From contig PLBY01000068.1 in the NCBI GenBank assembly GCA_003134655.1, forward strand, positions 186,001 through 250,000: 64,000 bases of DNA, read 5' to 3'. Shown here one piece after another: positions 16,206 to 26,262 of this stretch. The DNA is from Acidobacteriaceae bacterium (GTDB taxonomy: Bacteria > Acidobacteriota > Terriglobia > Terriglobales > Acidobacteriaceae). Made by a program: the position numbers and the translations under genes. The stretch's first letter is position 1; each line of letters begins with the position of its first letter. The notes beneath the pieces were generated by a model. It had not been told where the DNA came from, ran no database searches, and was given only the letters and a program-made list of their open reading frames with translations.

Positions 16206-17312
16206 TTATTCGCTGGTGTAGTTGATCTCCATGCGTCGAACTTGAATGCTCGACGCGTACAGCGCGATCAGCGCGACGATCACAATGCCCAGCACCGCGA
16301 CCGGCGCCGACACAGGATCGGAGTTGGAAACCAGCAACGCAAGAATCGGTGGTGTGCCTGGTGCGCTCGGGATCTCCACGGGGCAGAACGATTTGAGGTA
16401 ATAGATGACGCTGAACTGCTTCAGGATGTTTGGCAAGAACGGATTGATCGCTTCCCAGATCAAGATCACCGCAGCCGGCAGGATCGGATTCTTGAACATC
16501 ATTCCTGCAACCAGGAAGAATGCGCCATACCCAACGCACGCCAGCACCGTGACTCCCATGTAGATGGCCGCGTGCTGCAGGCCATGATTGTGATAAAGGT
16601 AAACATCCCGCATGCTGGGAGAGAAGTGCCACAGGAACGCTACGGTCTGCAGCACTTCGCTGGTGACAAAAATCGTGCAGGTCGCCAGCAACCCGGCCAG
16701 GAATTTTCCCGCCATCAGCACCTCGCGGCGGATGGGCGCAAGAAAATAGAAGTGAAGACTCCGATCGAGGACTTCGCCGCGGAATAGATTCATGAAGATT
16801 CCGAGGCATCCGAAGAAGACAGCTAGACGAAGGAAGAAAAACTGGAACACGCCGGCGAACATGACCGAATCCCGGCCCAGGTTTGTTCCCTCCTGAATAT
16901 TGATGCTCTCGACTTTGCCGTTCCCCAGTTCCACAAACAGATCGTTTTGCCCATCGGAATAGCGCCAATCCTCATGCGAAATCTCGACAGCCGCGTCCGT
17001 GTCGTTCGCCGGTGGCTGGTGTTCTGTCCAGTGGAAATTCCTGGGGGGCTTTCCAAGGAGGGCAACTACCTCCTCACTCGTCATGCCAGGCTTGACTGCC
17101 TGCAGATCCTGATTGGTCAGTGGCCTGGCCGATTGCCGCGCGACGTCCGAGGTCTGATGCTGCCGTTGGGAGCTTGCCACGATGTATGCCATGAAGATCA
17201 TCACCGGCAGTGCGGCAACCACATAAATCCATAGGCCCCGTTTCGCGAAAAACGTCTTCCTCATCTCCAGTCGGACCACGGCCTTGATCTGCGCCCACCA
17301 GATTCTCGTCAT
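16206..17312 (-). CDS. ABC-2 type transporter permease with inserted SmpA/OmlA-like domain
   Basis: 368 residues. Membrane helix 1 is at about 27-47. It is followed by a soluble ~95-residue insert (about 55-145) with [21 protein letters not shown] and [22 protein letters not shown], which reads as a SmpA/OmlA (BLIP-like) fold. Five further membrane helices follow, with the usual ABC-2 short-loop spacing. The insert would sit on the outer face of the membrane. Its ATG overlaps the stop of the ATPase gene (ATGA), so translation is coupled and the ATPase at 17309-18247 is the partner. Last gene of the sigma-FecR-ABC operon. Substrate unknown. Confidence 0.83.
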   Translation of the reverse strand: MTRIWWAQIKAVVRLEMRKTFFAKRGLWIYVVAALPVMIFMAYIVASSQRQHQTSDVARQSARPLTNQDLQAVKPGMTSEEVVALLGKPPRNFHWTEHQPPANDTDAAVEISHEDWRYSDGQNDLFVELGNGKVESINIQEGTNLGRDSVMFAGVFQFFFLRLAVFFGCLGIFMNLFRGEVLDRSLHFYFLAPIRREVLMAGKFLAGLLATCTIFVTSEVLQTVAFLWHFSPSMRDVYLYHNHGLQHAAIYMGVTVLACVGYGAFFLVAGMMFKNPILPAAVILIWEAINPFLPNILKQFSVIYYLKSFCPVEIPSAPGTPPILALLVSNSDPVSAPVAVLGIVIVALIALYASSIQVRRMEINYTSE

Positions 17313-18247
17313 CGGACCGCTTCTTCATTCCCGATCAAATACTCGTAAACGGAGAGCACGTCGTCATCTGCCGGAGCGATCGATTCAATATCGATCCCAT
17401 TCAAGGCAAGTTGGTTCAGCGCCAGATAGAAGCCGTCGGCATCCCGTGTTTTCAGCAGCAGTCCACGCTCGTCCTTGTGAATGCAAACTTCGATCGTGTG
17501 TTCGTCGGTCAACATTTTTGCCGCAAGTTCACGCGGCTGAGTACAGCGAATCAAAATCTGCGTCGGGTGCTCTTGAATCTCGCCGCGCACGGTGGCGATC
17601 TGGCCCTCAGCCACCACATACCCGTTGCTCAACAGGATGACCTGGTCGGAGATGACATCCACTTCATGCAGAATGTGGCTGGAAATAATCACATAACAGC
17701 CTTGCGCCGCAGTTGCGCGGAACAGCGCAATCATTTCCGATCGGGCGAGCGGATCCAGTCCGTTCAGCGGTTCGTCGAGCACCAGCACTTTCGGATCGTG
17801 CGCCAGTGCCTGCGCCAGCCGGATGCGCTGCCGCATTCCTTTGCTGTATCCCGCGATGTTTCGTTTGGCGGCGTCGACCAGGTTCACCCGCTCAATCACC
17901 CGCCACGCCAGTTGTTCGGCGCTTTGGTCGTCCCGGCCCGCCAGCCGCAGATACGAATAAATAAACTGAAATCCCGTCAGCCCCTTCGGGAATGCGTCGA
18001 ATTGCGTGCTGTACCCCAGGATCTTGAATAGATTCTCGGGATCATCGGTTCTGTAACCGAGCACCTGAATCCGTCCGCGCGTGGGCCTCACCAACCCCGT
18101 CATCAGGTTCATCAGCGTGGTCTTGCCCGAACCGTTTGGTCCCACCAAACTCGTGATCCCTGGCGGAATCGACAGGTTCACCCGGTTTACTCCCAGAATT
18201 TCGCCGTAGAACTTCGACACATCTTCGAAAACGATGCGATCGCTCAC
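17309..18247 (-). CDS. ABC transporter ATP-binding protein
   Basis: 312 residues. Walker A is GPNGSGKTT (about residue 36-44). The signature region is [19 protein letters not shown], Walker [14 protein letters not shown], and the H-loop [10 protein letters not shown]. The C-terminal ~80 residues are the extension typical of ABC-2 export ATPases (NatA/CcmA-like). GTG start overlapping the preceding permease stop (GTGA) and a 3' overlap with the next permease show strict translational coupling. It powers the SmpA-containing permease, the upstream permease, or both. Cytoplasmic face of the inner membrane. Confidence 0.92.
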   Translation of the reverse strand: MSDRIVFEDVSKFYGEILGVNRVNLSIPPGITSLVGPNGSGKTTLMNLMTGLVRPTRGRIQVLGYRTDDPENLFKILGYSTQFDAFPKGLTGFQFIYSYLRLAGRDDQSAEQLAWRVIERVNLVDAAKRNIAGYSKGMRQRIRLAQALAHDPKVLVLDEPLNGLDPLARSEMIALFRATAAQGCYVIISSHILHEVDVISDQVILLSNGYVVAEGQIATVRGEIQEHPTQILIRCTQPRELAAKMLTDEHTIEVCIHKDERGLLLKTRDADGFYLALNQLALNGIDIESIAPADDDVLSVYEYLIGNEEAVR

Positions 18248-19101
18248 CGGATCACCTCGTAAGCACGTACCTTACGCATAAGCAGTCCGAGGCAGATCGC
18301 GCAGTAGATGAGCAGAGCAACCCAAGCCTGGGCGACTGGAATGGCATGCTCCGCGTCCACCTGGAACAGTGCATTCCATACGGTTCCCATCAGATAGACG
18401 ACGTCGAAGAAGTGGCCTGATTCAATTCTCATTACTGCATTAATCGCTTGAGCGAAGCCCGCTCCAAAGAACATCACGCCAAGCAGCAAGGCGCCGGCCA
18501 CGATTCTCCATTTCACCCATGCCGAAAGCGCCATCGAGATCAAAGACAGAATTGCGATCCAAATAAGAGAAGAAGCGATCAGGCTGCCCGCAATCCAAAG
18601 ATTGCTCCATGTCCAACTCGCTCCCGCCAGACTCGCCTGCATGGCGAAGAGAACCAATCCTGGCACCCAGGTGATTTGAGATAACAGAATTGCCAGCACC
18701 GACGACTTGCCCAGCACGTACTCAGCTCGCGAGAACGGACGGCAAAAATACAGCGGCAGGGCCCCATTGGCAAGATCGGGCGAGATCAATCCTGGACCCG
18801 CAAAGGCCGTCAGAAGAAACGCAAACCCTCCCTGCACACTGATGAAATGGAAGAAGAACTTGTTATCAATCGACAGCACGCCCGCGGGTACGCCTAATTG
18901 CTGCAGAAAGCTCGCGCTGTGCGCCAGGTAGATCATGAGCGCGCACGCCAAGGGGTAAAAAAAGCACACTACAAACAATCCAGTGAGAAATTTGGAACGA
19001 AACAGATTCCGTCTGGAGTACCGGAAGAGAACCAGGCACCGCGACCACTCCGGAGTCAGCCTCCCCGCATACGGTTTGTAGTTGCGCCGGTAAACAGCCA
19101 T
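18244..19101 (-). CDS. ABC-2 type transporter permease
   Basis: 285 residues with about six membrane helices (near 35-57, 85-115, 140-165, 175-195, 205-225, 255-275). The stretch [27 protein letters not shown] is typical of NosY/ABC-2 family permeases. The start lies one base after the upstream ATPase stop, and the 3' end overlaps the next ATPase by four bases. It likely pairs with the ATPase at 19103-20080. Substrate unknown. Confidence 0.87.
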   Translation of the reverse strand: MAVYRRNYKPYAGRLTPEWSRCLVLFRYSRRNLFRSKFLTGLFVVCFFYPLACALMIYLAHSASFLQQLGVPAGVLSIDNKFFFHFISVQGGFAFLLTAFAGPGLISPDLANGALPLYFCRPFSRAEYVLGKSSVLAILLSQITWVPGLVLFAMQASLAGASWTWSNLWIAGSLIASSLIWIAILSLISMALSAWVKWRIVAGALLLGVMFFGAGFAQAINAVMRIESGHFFDVVYLMGTVWNALFQVDAEHAIPVAQAWVALLIYCAICLGLLMRKVRAYEVIR

Positions 19102-19102
19102 C

Positions 19103-20080
19103 TCAGCTCTCCATGGCCTTCAGGAAAATATCTTCGAGCGTGTCGCGGCGGAAGTTCATCCGCCGGATGCGAACCTCGCGTTCCGCGGCGATGCGGAAAA
19201 TGTCGCGGGTTTCAACCCCATCGGCCAGAATCATCTTCATGCGATTCCCCGTCACCGCGCACTCACAACCGAGCTTCTCGACCGCTTCCGTGAAGTCGCC
19301 ATTCGCGCCGTAAGTTTCGAGTTCCAGGAATCGCTTATTCGCGCGGCGCTCTTCGTCCAGATTCGAGTAATGTGCGATCCGCCCCTGTTTCAGAATGAGT
19401 ACCTCGTCGCACGTATCCTCGACATCGCGCAGCAGGTGCGAGCACAGCACAATCCGCATCTCCTTGCCGTCCCGAATGTCCTTGATCATACGGATCATCC
19501 GCTGGCGCGCCGAGGGATCAAGGCCATTGGTCGGCTCATCCAGAATCAACAGCTTCGGCCCGTGCACGATCGCCTGCGCCAGCTTCGCCAGCTGTTTCAT
19601 GCCCAGCGAATAGGTTCCCAGCTTGCGGTATCGAGCCTCCGCCAACCCAACATAGAAAAGCGCCTCGTGCGCACGCTCGAGGGCCATGCTCGGAGGCAGG
19701 CCTGACAGTTCGCCCATCATCTGCACGAACGACACCGCGCTCATTTTCGAGATGAACGCGTCATTCTCGGGCATGTATCCGACCAGGCCACGAATCTTTC
19801 TGATTTCCGTTCCGACGTCGTACCCAAACACCCGCGCCGAACCGGCAGAGGATTTGTAGAAACCGAGGAGGGTATTAATCAGCGTCGACTTGCCAGCTCC
19901 GTTCGGACCCAGCAGGCCAATGGAACGCCCGCGCAACGAAGCCGTAAGACCTTGCAGGATGTCCCGGTCACCAAAGCGAACCGAAAGACCCTGCATTTCA
20001 ACCAAAGGCGGAAGCGGAGCAGCAGGCGGCGTCGGTTCCTGCACGCCGTTTGCTACTTCGCTTTGTATCGTCGTACTCAC
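19103..20080 (-). CDS. ABC transporter ATP-binding protein
   Basis: 325 residues. Walker [10 protein letters not shown] (about residue 55-63), signature [20 protein letters not shown], Walker [15 protein letters not shown]-loop [10 protein letters not shown]. The Gln after the signature differs slightly from the canonical LSGGQ but is common in export ATPases. The GTG start overlaps the stop of the zinc-finger/FecR gene by four bases, tying the transporter to the sigma/anti-sigma pair. Works with the downstream permease. Confidence 0.92.
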   Translation of the reverse strand: MSTTIQSEVANGVQEPTPPAAPLPPLVEMQGLSVRFGDRDILQGLTASLRGRSIGLLGPNGAGKSTLINTLLGFYKSSAGSARVFGYDVGTEIRKIRGLVGYMPENDAFISKMSAVSFVQMMGELSGLPPSMALERAHEALFYVGLAEARYRKLGTYSLGMKQLAKLAQAIVHGPKLLILDEPTNGLDPSARQRMIRMIKDIRDGKEMRIVLCSHLLRDVEDTCDEVLILKQGRIAHYSNLDEERRANKRFLELETYGANGDFTEAVEKLGCECAVTGNRMKMILADGVETRDIFRIAAEREVRIRRMNFRRDTLEDIFLKAMES

Positions 20081-22674
20081 TGAGTTTGATGTGTCGATTG
20101 ATTCATGGCACCGCCCAGAAACATCTGCGGCAGGAAGGGCCCATTATGACCCATCGTTAACAGAGTTCCCAGATCAAATCCCATGAACCCTGTGTTGCTT
20201 GCCACCACAATCCGGTCAGGCTCGCCATAGGCATAGATCAAGCCCGGTGCGGAGTTTGCCGTGAGTGCATCGACTGATTGCTGCTGCTGCCGAGTCAGCG
20301 CGCCGCTCGATTTCAGTTGCGCGGCGAGCGGACCCACGACCGGGCCGATGTTGTGGTAGAAGATCGCCGAAAAATTCGTGTATCCATCATTCGGCAACAG
20401 CGCTTGAAAGGCGCTCGAACGCGCGAGTGTGTAACCCGCCTCGCGGGATTGAATGGCCCGCGAGATGGTCCCCATATCTGGCGCAGCGACCAGATAGTTG
20501 TCGACAAAGGTGTAGTCAACCTCGGAGTTCGGCGTGTTCGGGCTGCTGACTACGAAGTACGTCCTGGAGCCGACTTGGCGCTGCGCCAATTGCAGCGAAT
20601 GCCGTTTATTAGTGGCTTCCCGATTGAAGCTGTCGACCAGTTTGGCGATCGTCGACTGCAGCGTCGTCGGATCGTACACCTCGAAGATCAGCTTCCATCG
20701 CGGCGTTGGAATCATCGGGCCATCGAATGCCATCGTGACTTCGCCGCCCAGAGGCGCTGCGATATCGTTCAGCACATTCACGCCAGTCTTGGATTCAAAC
20801 TCGGCCATGTGTTGTTGGAAGTCTGCATCGCCGCTCCCGACCATCTTGAAGACTTCTTCCATGATGCTTCTTGGATTCTTGATCACCGCCGACGTCACCA
20901 TGCTGGCTTCGGGCGATACGAACTCCAGTGATCCCATGGAAGCTGGTGCCGCCAGCCAGGACGCCACGCCTTGCCGCTCGGACGCGAACATCAAATCGGC
21001 ATGGCTTTCACTCTTGCCGCCAACTTCCCGGTGTTCCATGGTCAGGTATCGCACGTCCGCTATCCCCGGCGGCAGTTCATTGCCCTTGCCATTAGCTTGT
21101 ACGTTCTTCGCGACAATTTGTTCCATGTCGGCGCAGAAAATCCATTCCGCCCCTTGCTGGTACGACCGGGCAATCTGCTGGTAGAACGGGGTTTCGGCGA
21201 AAGTGCTGGCGCTGCCTTGTTTTACCCGCAGAGCCGTATGCTGCAGTTCGGCCAGATCCGGACTCGCGATCATCAGATTGTTGCTGACATAAACCAGCAG
21301 CGGCTTGTTGGCCGCAGGCGTCGCCGCCCACGGATTCGGGACCGACTGCAGAGCAGCTTGCGTTCGGAGGAAGGTCTCCAGTCCGCCCTGCTTTACTTTC
21401 GCCAGCACGACCGGAGCCGCATAGTCTGTGCCGTTCTTAGCCACGGCGAACACGATCTCGTCTCCCAGATAGGTGTTGAACGTTCTCACCTGGTTCAGCA
21501 CATCTTCCGGCTTCGGTCCGTTCCCTTTTTGCTGTTGCTTCCACCAATCACGCAGCGCCGGACTTTGCTGCAGCCGGTCCTGGAAGAGCCGTGTGGCTTC
21601 GCCCAAGGTGTTCGCAAGATTGGGAATCGCCGCATAGACCACGGTATTATCGGGCACATACGGTAGAAGATCAGAGCTGTAGCGCAATCCCGGCCCTGGA
21701 ATCGCCGCAAACTGTTTCTGCAGCACCGCGAAGTCGCCCAGCAACGCAAGGTACTTCGCGGAGTTCTTGCTCCACGCGATCTCGTTCTGGATAGGCACTT
21801 TCGACACGCTGGCGCCGGACGTTGCTTGCTCCCCGGCGGTCAGGTCGGTTGTGTTTTCTCCGAAATTCACCCGCACCACGCCCTCAATGACTGCCACGCG
21901 CGAGCCCTTCGTCCCATGATTGACGGAAAAGATCGTGCCCTTCACCGAGACCAGGCCATCGTCGGTCGCGACATACAGCCGGCCCGATTTCTGCTTGGCC
22001 GCCTGCACGATCACCTGACCGCCATCCAGGCGAATCGTCGTGCCCTTCCATCCCCGTGACACCGAAAGATCGGAGCGCTCGCCCATTTCGACGAGTGAAC
22101 CGTCGAGCAGCCGCACCACCGCGGTCGATCCTTTGGCCGTGCGGACCTCGTCGCCGTTCCTGATCTCGTATCCTGCCGGAATCAGCCGCATTTCCGCGCC
22201 GGCGCCGGTATAGAGCGAGCCGTCCACGGTCTCGACTGACGCGCGGACGACATGCTGGCCGGGGAGCATCCCGTTGCTGAACGCGACCACCGCAATGGCC
22301 GCGGCGAAAACCGCAGCCGCGCCCATGGCCCAGCCCCATGCCATCGAACGGGGACGCTTGAGCTCGACGCGCCATACCTTCTGCACTTCTTCTCCGTCAC
22401 GAGCGTGCTCGAGCGCGTGCCGGCAGGCGACGCACTCGTGCACGTGATCTTCAAACAGCAAGGCACGCGGAGAAGAAAGCTGCTTTCCCAGATATCCCGG
22501 AATCAGCGCCTGAAAATCCTCACAGCTGCGCAGCGTGTGCGCGCTAAGGTCCATGGCCGGGGCAGCCCCGGCAATCGACTTGTAAACTCTCTCGCCCGCC
22601 TGGGCGACAACCTTGTCGTCTACCCGTTCATTTCGAATTTCCGACAGCAGACGTTCAAATTTCTCGTTCTTCAT
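20077..22674 (-). CDS. zinc-finger + FecR-domain membrane protein, putative anti-sigma/sensor
   Basis: 865 residues from ATG 22674, chosen for AGGAGA six bases upstream. The frame stays open further 5' only by running into the sigma gene. Residues about 35-90 hold an anti-sigma zinc finger ([14 protein letters not shown], then [12 protein letters not shown]). One membrane helix is at about 115-140. Residues 145-290 form a FecR-like domain ([39 protein letters not shown]). The remaining ~570 residues are periplasmic, unassigned, and loosely DUF3352-like in style. It probably holds the adjacent sigma factor and senses a periplasmic state connected with the transporters it is translationally coupled to. 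Unusually long for an anti-sigma protein. Confidence 0.82.
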   Translation of the reverse strand: MKNEKFERLLSEIRNERVDDKVVAQAGERVYKSIAGAAPAMDLSAHTLRSCEDFQALIPGYLGKQLSSPRALLFEDHVHECVACRHALEHARDGEEVQKVWRVELKRPRSMAWGWAMGAAAVFAAAIAVVAFSNGMLPGQHVVRASVETVDGSLYTGAGAEMRLIPAGYEIRNGDEVRTAKGSTAVVRLLDGSLVEMGERSDLSVSRGWKGTTIRLDGGQVIVQAAKQKSGRLYVATDDGLVSVKGTIFSVNHGTKGSRVAVIEGVVRVNFGENTTDLTAGEQATSGASVSKVPIQNEIAWSKNSAKYLALLGDFAVLQKQFAAIPGPGLRYSSDLLPYVPDNTVVYAAIPNLANTLGEATRLFQDRLQQSPALRDWWKQQQKGNGPKPEDVLNQVRTFNTYLGDEIVFAVAKNGTDYAAPVVLAKVKQGGLETFLRTQAALQSVPNPWAATPAANKPLLVYVSNNLMIASPDLAELQHTALRVKQGSASTFAETPFYQQIARSYQQGAEWIFCADMEQIVAKNVQANGKGNELPPGIADVRYLTMEHREVGGKSESHADLMFASERQGVASWLAAPASMGSLEFVSPEASMVTSAVIKNPRSIMEEVFKMVGSGDADFQQHMAEFESKTGVNVLNDIAAPLGGEVTMAFDGPMIPTPRWKLIFEVYDPTTLQSTIAKLVDSFNREATNKRHSLQLAQRQVGSRTYFVVSSPNTPNSEVDYTFVDNYLVAAPDMGTISRAIQSREAGYTLARSSAFQALLPNDGYTNFSAIFYHNIGPVVGPLAAQLKSSGALTRQQQQSVDALTANSAPGLIYAYGEPDRIVVASNTGFMGFDLGTLLTMGHNGPFLPQMFLGGAMNQSTHQTQ

Positions 22675-22684
22675 GGCCTGTCTC

Positions 22685-23209
22685 CTAGGTTCTCTTCTGT
22701 AGATACGCGCCAAGCTCCTTGCGGAGCTGTTGCCGAGTGCGATGGACAATGACCGCCACCGCCACTCGTGAAATACCGAGCATCCGCGCAATCTGCGGAT
22801 TGCTGAATCCCTCAAGAAATCGCAACGCAAAAATTTCCGCCGAACGCGGCTTGAGCTGTGCCAGCGCCCGCCCCAAAGCCTGCCGCAGCTCGCGAGGATC
22901 TTCGTGCGCAGGTTCGGCTGGAAGATCGATAAGTTCCACCGTGCGATCCGCCTGTCGCGATCGAATCACATCCAGCGCCGCATTGATCGCTGCCCTGCGC
23001 AGGTAACTTTCTTCATTCTCCAGAACGTCCGCGCCGGTCCGTCGGCGGAACAGGCGCAGAAACACGGTCTGCGACACATCCTCGGCATCCGCCGCGTTCC
23101 CCGTGATCCGGTACGCCGTGCGGAACACCAGGCCGTGATACGCCTGAAAAACTCGATCGAATTCGGTCGGGATCGCGATTGCCGGAGCCTCTGCCAGTGC
23201 GCTTTGCAG
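22685..23209 (-). CDS. ECF-type sigma factor with apparent CTG start
   Basis: 174 residues from CTG 23209. Starting at the first GTG (23128) would lose most of region 2.1 (EFDRVFQAYHGLVFRTAYRI), which is present in frame upstream. No ATG/GTG/TTG exists between the in-frame stop and 23128, but CTG 23209 is preceded by a perfect AGGAGG (23216-23221) at six bases. Region 2 continues with NAADAEDVSQTVFLRLFRR. Region 4 is LKPRSAEIFALRFLEGFSNPQIARMLGISRVAVAVIVHRTRQQL. First gene of the operon running to the SmpA-containing ABC permease. The anti-sigma is 10 bases downstream. It probably directs transcription of this operon. Confidence 0.85.
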   Translation of the reverse strand: MQSALAEAPAIAIPTEFDRVFQAYHGLVFRTAYRITGNAADAEDVSQTVFLRLFRRRTGADVLENEESYLRRAAINAALDVIRSRQADRTVELIDLPAEPAHEDPRELRQALGRALAQLKPRSAEIFALRFLEGFSNPQIARMLGISRVAVAVIVHRTRQQLRKELGAYLQKRT

Positions 23210-23249
23210 GGAACGCCTCCTGTTGCTCTCTTCACCACTAAAGACGGCG

Positions 23250-23276
23250 GGTGGGATGAGTTATTACAATCCCACC
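23250..23276. promoter_or_regulatory. 8-bp inverted repeat in the sigma/kdgK divergent intergenic region
   Basis: GGTGGGAT (23250-23257) and ATCCCACC (23269-23276) are exact reverse complements around an 11-base AT-rich spacer. They lie about 40-70 bases upstream of the sigma gene's CTG start and about 90 bases before kdgK. Size and spacing fit an operator or an autoregulatory promoter element for the ECF sigma. The binding protein is unknown. Confidence 0.4.
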
Positions 23277-23367
23277 AACTTTTATTTTGAGGCGGAAGAG
23301 CGAGCGTACCTGCAGCGCTGGGTACAACCTGTATCATATTTGGGTTTAGCGGGTTAGCCGCACAATC

Positions 23368-24468
23368 ATGGCGAAACTGAACATCAAAGCGAAAAGCGAA
23401 TGCAGGTGGGATCTGGTCAGCCTGGGCGAAGTCATGCTGCGCCTCGATCCCGGCGACGAGCGTATTTCCACCACCCGCCACTTCCGCGCCTGGGAAGGTG
23501 GCGGCGAATACAACGTAGCCCGCGGCCTGAAGCGCTGCTTCGGCGTGGATACCGCGATCGTCACTGCGCTCGCCGACAATCCAATCGGTCGCCTCGTCGA
23601 AGACCTAATGTTGCAAGGCGGCGTCAACCAGAAATACGTACGCTGGGCGCCCTATGACGGCGTGGGCCGCACCGTGCGCAACGGCTTGAATTTCACCGAA
23701 CGCGGCTTCGGGATTCGCGCGGCGCTCGGTTGCTCCGATCGCGGACACACCGCCACCTCCCAACTGAAGCCCGGCGAGATCGATTGGGATCAGATTTTCT
23801 CGAAAGACGGAGCCCGCTGGTTTCACACCGGCGGTATCTTTTGCGCGCTCTCGGAGACCACGCCGGTCGTGGCCCAGGAGGCCATGGAGACCGCTAAGCG
23901 AGCGGGAACCCTCATCTCCTACGACCTGAACTACCGTTCGTCGCTCTGGAAGTCGATTGGGGGAAAGGCGAAAGCGCAGGAAGTAAACCGCCGCCTCGCT
24001 CCGCTAGTCGACGTCATTCTGGGCAATGAAGAAGACTTCACCGCCGCGCTGGGCTTCGAGGTCTCCGGCCTGGATGAACACCATTCCAAACTGGATTCGG
24101 CAGGTTTCAAGAAGATGATTGAAGCAGTCGTAAAGCAATATCCAACGATGTCAGTGATTGCCACGACACTTCGAAATGCCAAAACCGCCACGAAGAATGA
24201 TTGGGGAGCCCTGTGTTATTGCGACGGCGGCTTTTATGAGGCGCCCGTGCGCGAGAATCTTGAAATCTACGATCGCGTTGGTGGCGGTGACTCTTTCGCT
24301 TCCGGACTCATTTACGGATTTTTGTCTGGCAAAGACCCGCAGTGGTCGGTGGAATGCGGCGCCGCGCATGGCGCTCTGGCGATGACGACGCCCGGCGACA
24401 CGACCATGGCAACACTGGCGGAAGTCCTGCAAGCCATGAAATCGCGAACGGCTCGCATCGAACGATAG
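23368..24468 (+). CDS. kdgK: 2-keto-3-deoxygluconate kinase (PfkB family)
   Basis: 366 residues. A ribokinase-type start (WDLVSLGEVMLRLDPGD) is followed by the substrate-lid region GGGEYNVARGLKRCFG and the C-terminal PfkB signature YDRVGGGDSFASGLIYG, whose Asp is the catalytic base. It phosphorylates 2-keto-3-deoxygluconate (KDG) to KDPG in the cytoplasm. The next gene, 27 bases on, is KDPG aldolase, so together they carry out the last two steps of hexuronate breakdown. No strong ribosome site is visible before the ATG. Other sugar-acid kinases of the family are possible, but the operon partner strongly supports KDG. Confidence 0.9.
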   Translation: MAKLNIKAKSECRWDLVSLGEVMLRLDPGDERISTTRHFRAWEGGGEYNVARGLKRCFGVDTAIVTALADNPIGRLVEDLMLQGGVNQKYVRWAPYDGVGRTVRNGLNFTERGFGIRAALGCSDRGHTATSQLKPGEIDWDQIFSKDGARWFHTGGIFCALSETTPVVAQEAMETAKRAGTLISYDLNYRSSLWKSIGGKAKAQEVNRRLAPLVDVILGNEEDFTAALGFEVSGLDEHHSKLDSAGFKKMIEAVVKQYPTMSVIATTLRNAKTATKNDWGALCYCDGGFYEAPVRENLEIYDRVGGGDSFASGLIYGFLSGKDPQWSVECGAAHGALAMTTPGDTTMATLAEVLQAMKSRTARIER

Positions 24469-24495
24469 AACTTCAGGATTGAGTCGGCGAACGAT

Positions 24496-25179
24496 ATGAC
24501 CATTGACGAAGTAATTCGCAGAATCGAAGAAGTGGGGATCATCCCCGTAGTCCGTGCGGCATCGGTTGAGGAAGCGACCCGCGCTGTGGAAGCGATCTGC
24601 GCTGGCGGCATTCCCGTCGTCGAAATTACTATGACCGTCCCGAATGCTGTATCGGTCATCCGAGAAGTGGCGAAACAACACGCCGCCACAACTCTGATCG
24701 GCGCGGGCACGGTCACAACCGCAGAACAAGCCGAATCGTGTATTCGAGCCGGAGCGGAGTTCCTGGTGAGCCCAGGCTTGTCAGCGCATGTACTCTCGTT
24801 CGCGCGAGCCGCTGGAAAACTGGCAATCCCGGGAGCCTTGACTCCGACCGAGTTGATGAATGCTCACGAGCAGGGCGCGCGGCTGGTCAAGATTTTTCCT
24901 TGCGGCAATGTGGGCGGTCCTAAGTACCTGCGCTCGCTCAAGGCGCCGTTCCCGAAGGCTGAATTGATTCCCACCGGAGGCGTGAATGCGTCGAACGCCG
25001 CAGACTTCATTGCCGCCGGTGCGTTTGCGCTTGGCGTAGGTGCGGACCTGGTTGACGCCGTGGCCTTGCGGGAGGGCAATCTGGAGAAGATCTCGACTGC
25101 TGCGCAGGAACTGGTTCAAGCGGTCATTTCTGCGCGTGCCGCCCTCCGCGAGAAAAAGCCAACGCCGGTAAGTCGTTGA
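24496..25179 (+). CDS. eda: 2-dehydro-3-deoxy-phosphogluconate (KDPG) aldolase
   Basis: 227 residues, a single TIM-barrel. Glu43 (VVEITMT) and the Schiff-base Lys132 (RLVKIFPCGNVGG) are in place, with phosphate-binding IPTGGVN near residue 160. It splits KDPG to pyruvate and glyceraldehyde-3-phosphate. Directly follows kdgK on the same strand. Its stop codon lies inside the first copy of a short tandem repeat. Confidence 0.94.
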   Translation: MTIDEVIRRIEEVGIIPVVRAASVEEATRAVEAICAGGIPVVEITMTVPNAVSVIREVAKQHAATTLIGAGTVTTAEQAESCIRAGAEFLVSPGLSAHVLSFARAAGKLAIPGALTPTELMNAHEQGARLVKIFPCGNVGGPKYLRSLKAPFPKAELIPTGGVNASNAADFIAAGAFALGVGADLVDAVALREGNLEKISTAAQELVQAVISARAALREKKPTPVSR

Positions 25180-25232
25180 GTCCTCGTGGAAGTGATTGAG
25201 GATTCGTGGAAGTCGTTGAAAATTCGTAGAAC
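25173..25232. repeat. three imperfect 20-bp tandem repeats at the end of eda
   Basis: Three consecutive 20-base units (25173-25192, 25193-25212, 25213-25232) share the pattern T-GATTGA/CGTTGA followed by TTCGTGGAAG. The first contains the eda stop codon. Units 1 and 2 end identically in CGTGGAAG. Probably a local replication-slippage duplication. Confidence 0.6.
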
Positions 25233-25394
25233 GCGCTACGAGGCTCCAGGGCGCAAGATCATTCCGCGGCCGATACTTTCCTCGTCCCCGACGTCGATCA
25301 TCGCTTACAGGGTCGTTCCCGGCTCAGGAAATGGCATTCCACGCGACGTCATGGGCTCTCCAGACGCGGGTAGGACGCTAAAGCGGGGATGTGC

Positions 25395-25415
25395 TGTACA
25401 ACATTGTACGTACAA
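25395..25415. promoter_or_regulatory. overlapping GTAC palindromes, orphan operator candidate
   Basis: GTACAACATTGTAC (6-bp arms, 2-base centre) overlaps a perfect 12-base palindrome TTGTACGTACAA. Such symmetric sites are typical of GntR- or LacI-type repressors of sugar-acid genes. Oddly it lies between two convergent genes, about 30 bases from the SDR stop codon, where no start is visible. It may be a relic, control an unseen RNA, or act at a distance. Confidence 0.4.
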
Positions 25416-25444
25416 ATTGAGCGAAGTGCCGCGAATTGAAGTAC

Positions 25445-26221
25445 TTACTGATTGACGCCACTCGCCAGGACGCCGCCATCCACCGGCAATACCGTGCCTG
25501 TAACGAAGCTGGCCGCATCGGAAGCCAGGAAAACGGCCGCGCCCACGAGTTCTTCGAGTTCGCCAAACCGCTTCATGGGAGTACGCATCAGCACCTCGTC
25601 GCCGCGGCCTGTCCCGACCAGTAACTTCTCGCTGAGCGGCGTCCGGAAATATCCCGGCGCAATCGCATTGACGCAGATTCCATGCTTTGCCCACTCAACG
25701 GCGAGCGACTTGGTCAGAGACGCTAAGCCGGACTTGCTCGCGGAATACGCGGCCACTTCAAATAGGGCAAGGAAAGTTCCCATCGATGCGATATTGATGA
25801 TGCGTCCGTACTTCCGGTCAATCATGTGGCGTCCGAATACCTGGCACGACCGCAGCGTTCCAGTCAGATTCGTATCCATGATCCGGTTCCAATCCGCTTC
25901 AGGAAAATCCAGCGTCGGAGCCCGTTTGGTGATGCCGGCCGCGTTCACCAGGATGTCGACCTTCCCGAACGCGGCAACACAATCCTTCAGCAGCGTTTCC
26001 AGAGACTCGCGATGATCCACGTCGCAGGTCACCCGCAAAGAGCGTCGTCCGACCGCCTCGATCTCGTCCGCCAGCGCCTTTACAAGTTCCATGCGCCGCG
26101 CACTCGCAACTACATCGGCACCAGCCTGCGCCAGACCGAGCGCGATCGTCTTGCCGATTCCAGAACTTCCTCCAACAACGACTGCTACTTTACCTTCGAG
26201 ATCCAGCTGCTTATAACCCAT
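25445..26221 (-). CDS. SDR-family oxidoreductase, probable fructuronate reductase (D-mannonate oxidoreductase)
   Basis: 258 residues. Cofactor loop GGSSGIG (17-23), NAAG (93-96), catalytic Ser146, Tyr159 and Lys163 (YSASK), a classical short-chain dehydrogenase. It sits immediately downstream of mannonate dehydratase (42 bases) in a hexuronate cluster that has UxaC, ManD, KdgK and Eda but no UxuB of the mannitol-dehydrogenase type. An SDR enzyme is known to fill this step in Bacillus (YjmF), so reduction of fructuronate to mannonate is the likely role. 2-Deoxy-D-gluconate 3-dehydrogenase (KduD) or gluconate 5-dehydrogenase activity cannot be excluded from sequence. Confidence 0.82.
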   Translation of the reverse strand: MGYKQLDLEGKVAVVVGGSSGIGKTIALGLAQAGADVVASARRMELVKALADEIEAVGRRSLRVTCDVDHRESLETLLKDCVAAFGKVDILVNAAGITKRAPTLDFPEADWNRIMDTNLTGTLRSCQVFGRHMIDRKYGRIINIASMGTFLALFEVAAYSASKSGLASLTKSLAVEWAKHGICVNAIAPGYFRTPLSEKLLVGTGRGDEVLMRTPMKRFGELEELVGAAVFLASDAASFVTGTVLPVDGGVLASGVNQ

Positions 26222-26262
26222 ATTCCCTCAAACGCTCCTGCAAAATGAATGCCGCCGCCTCA

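Noticed and set aside
25305..25694. 129-codon minus frame across the eda-SDR gap
   Set aside because: It overlaps the SDR gene out of frame and shows no domain or ribosome site.
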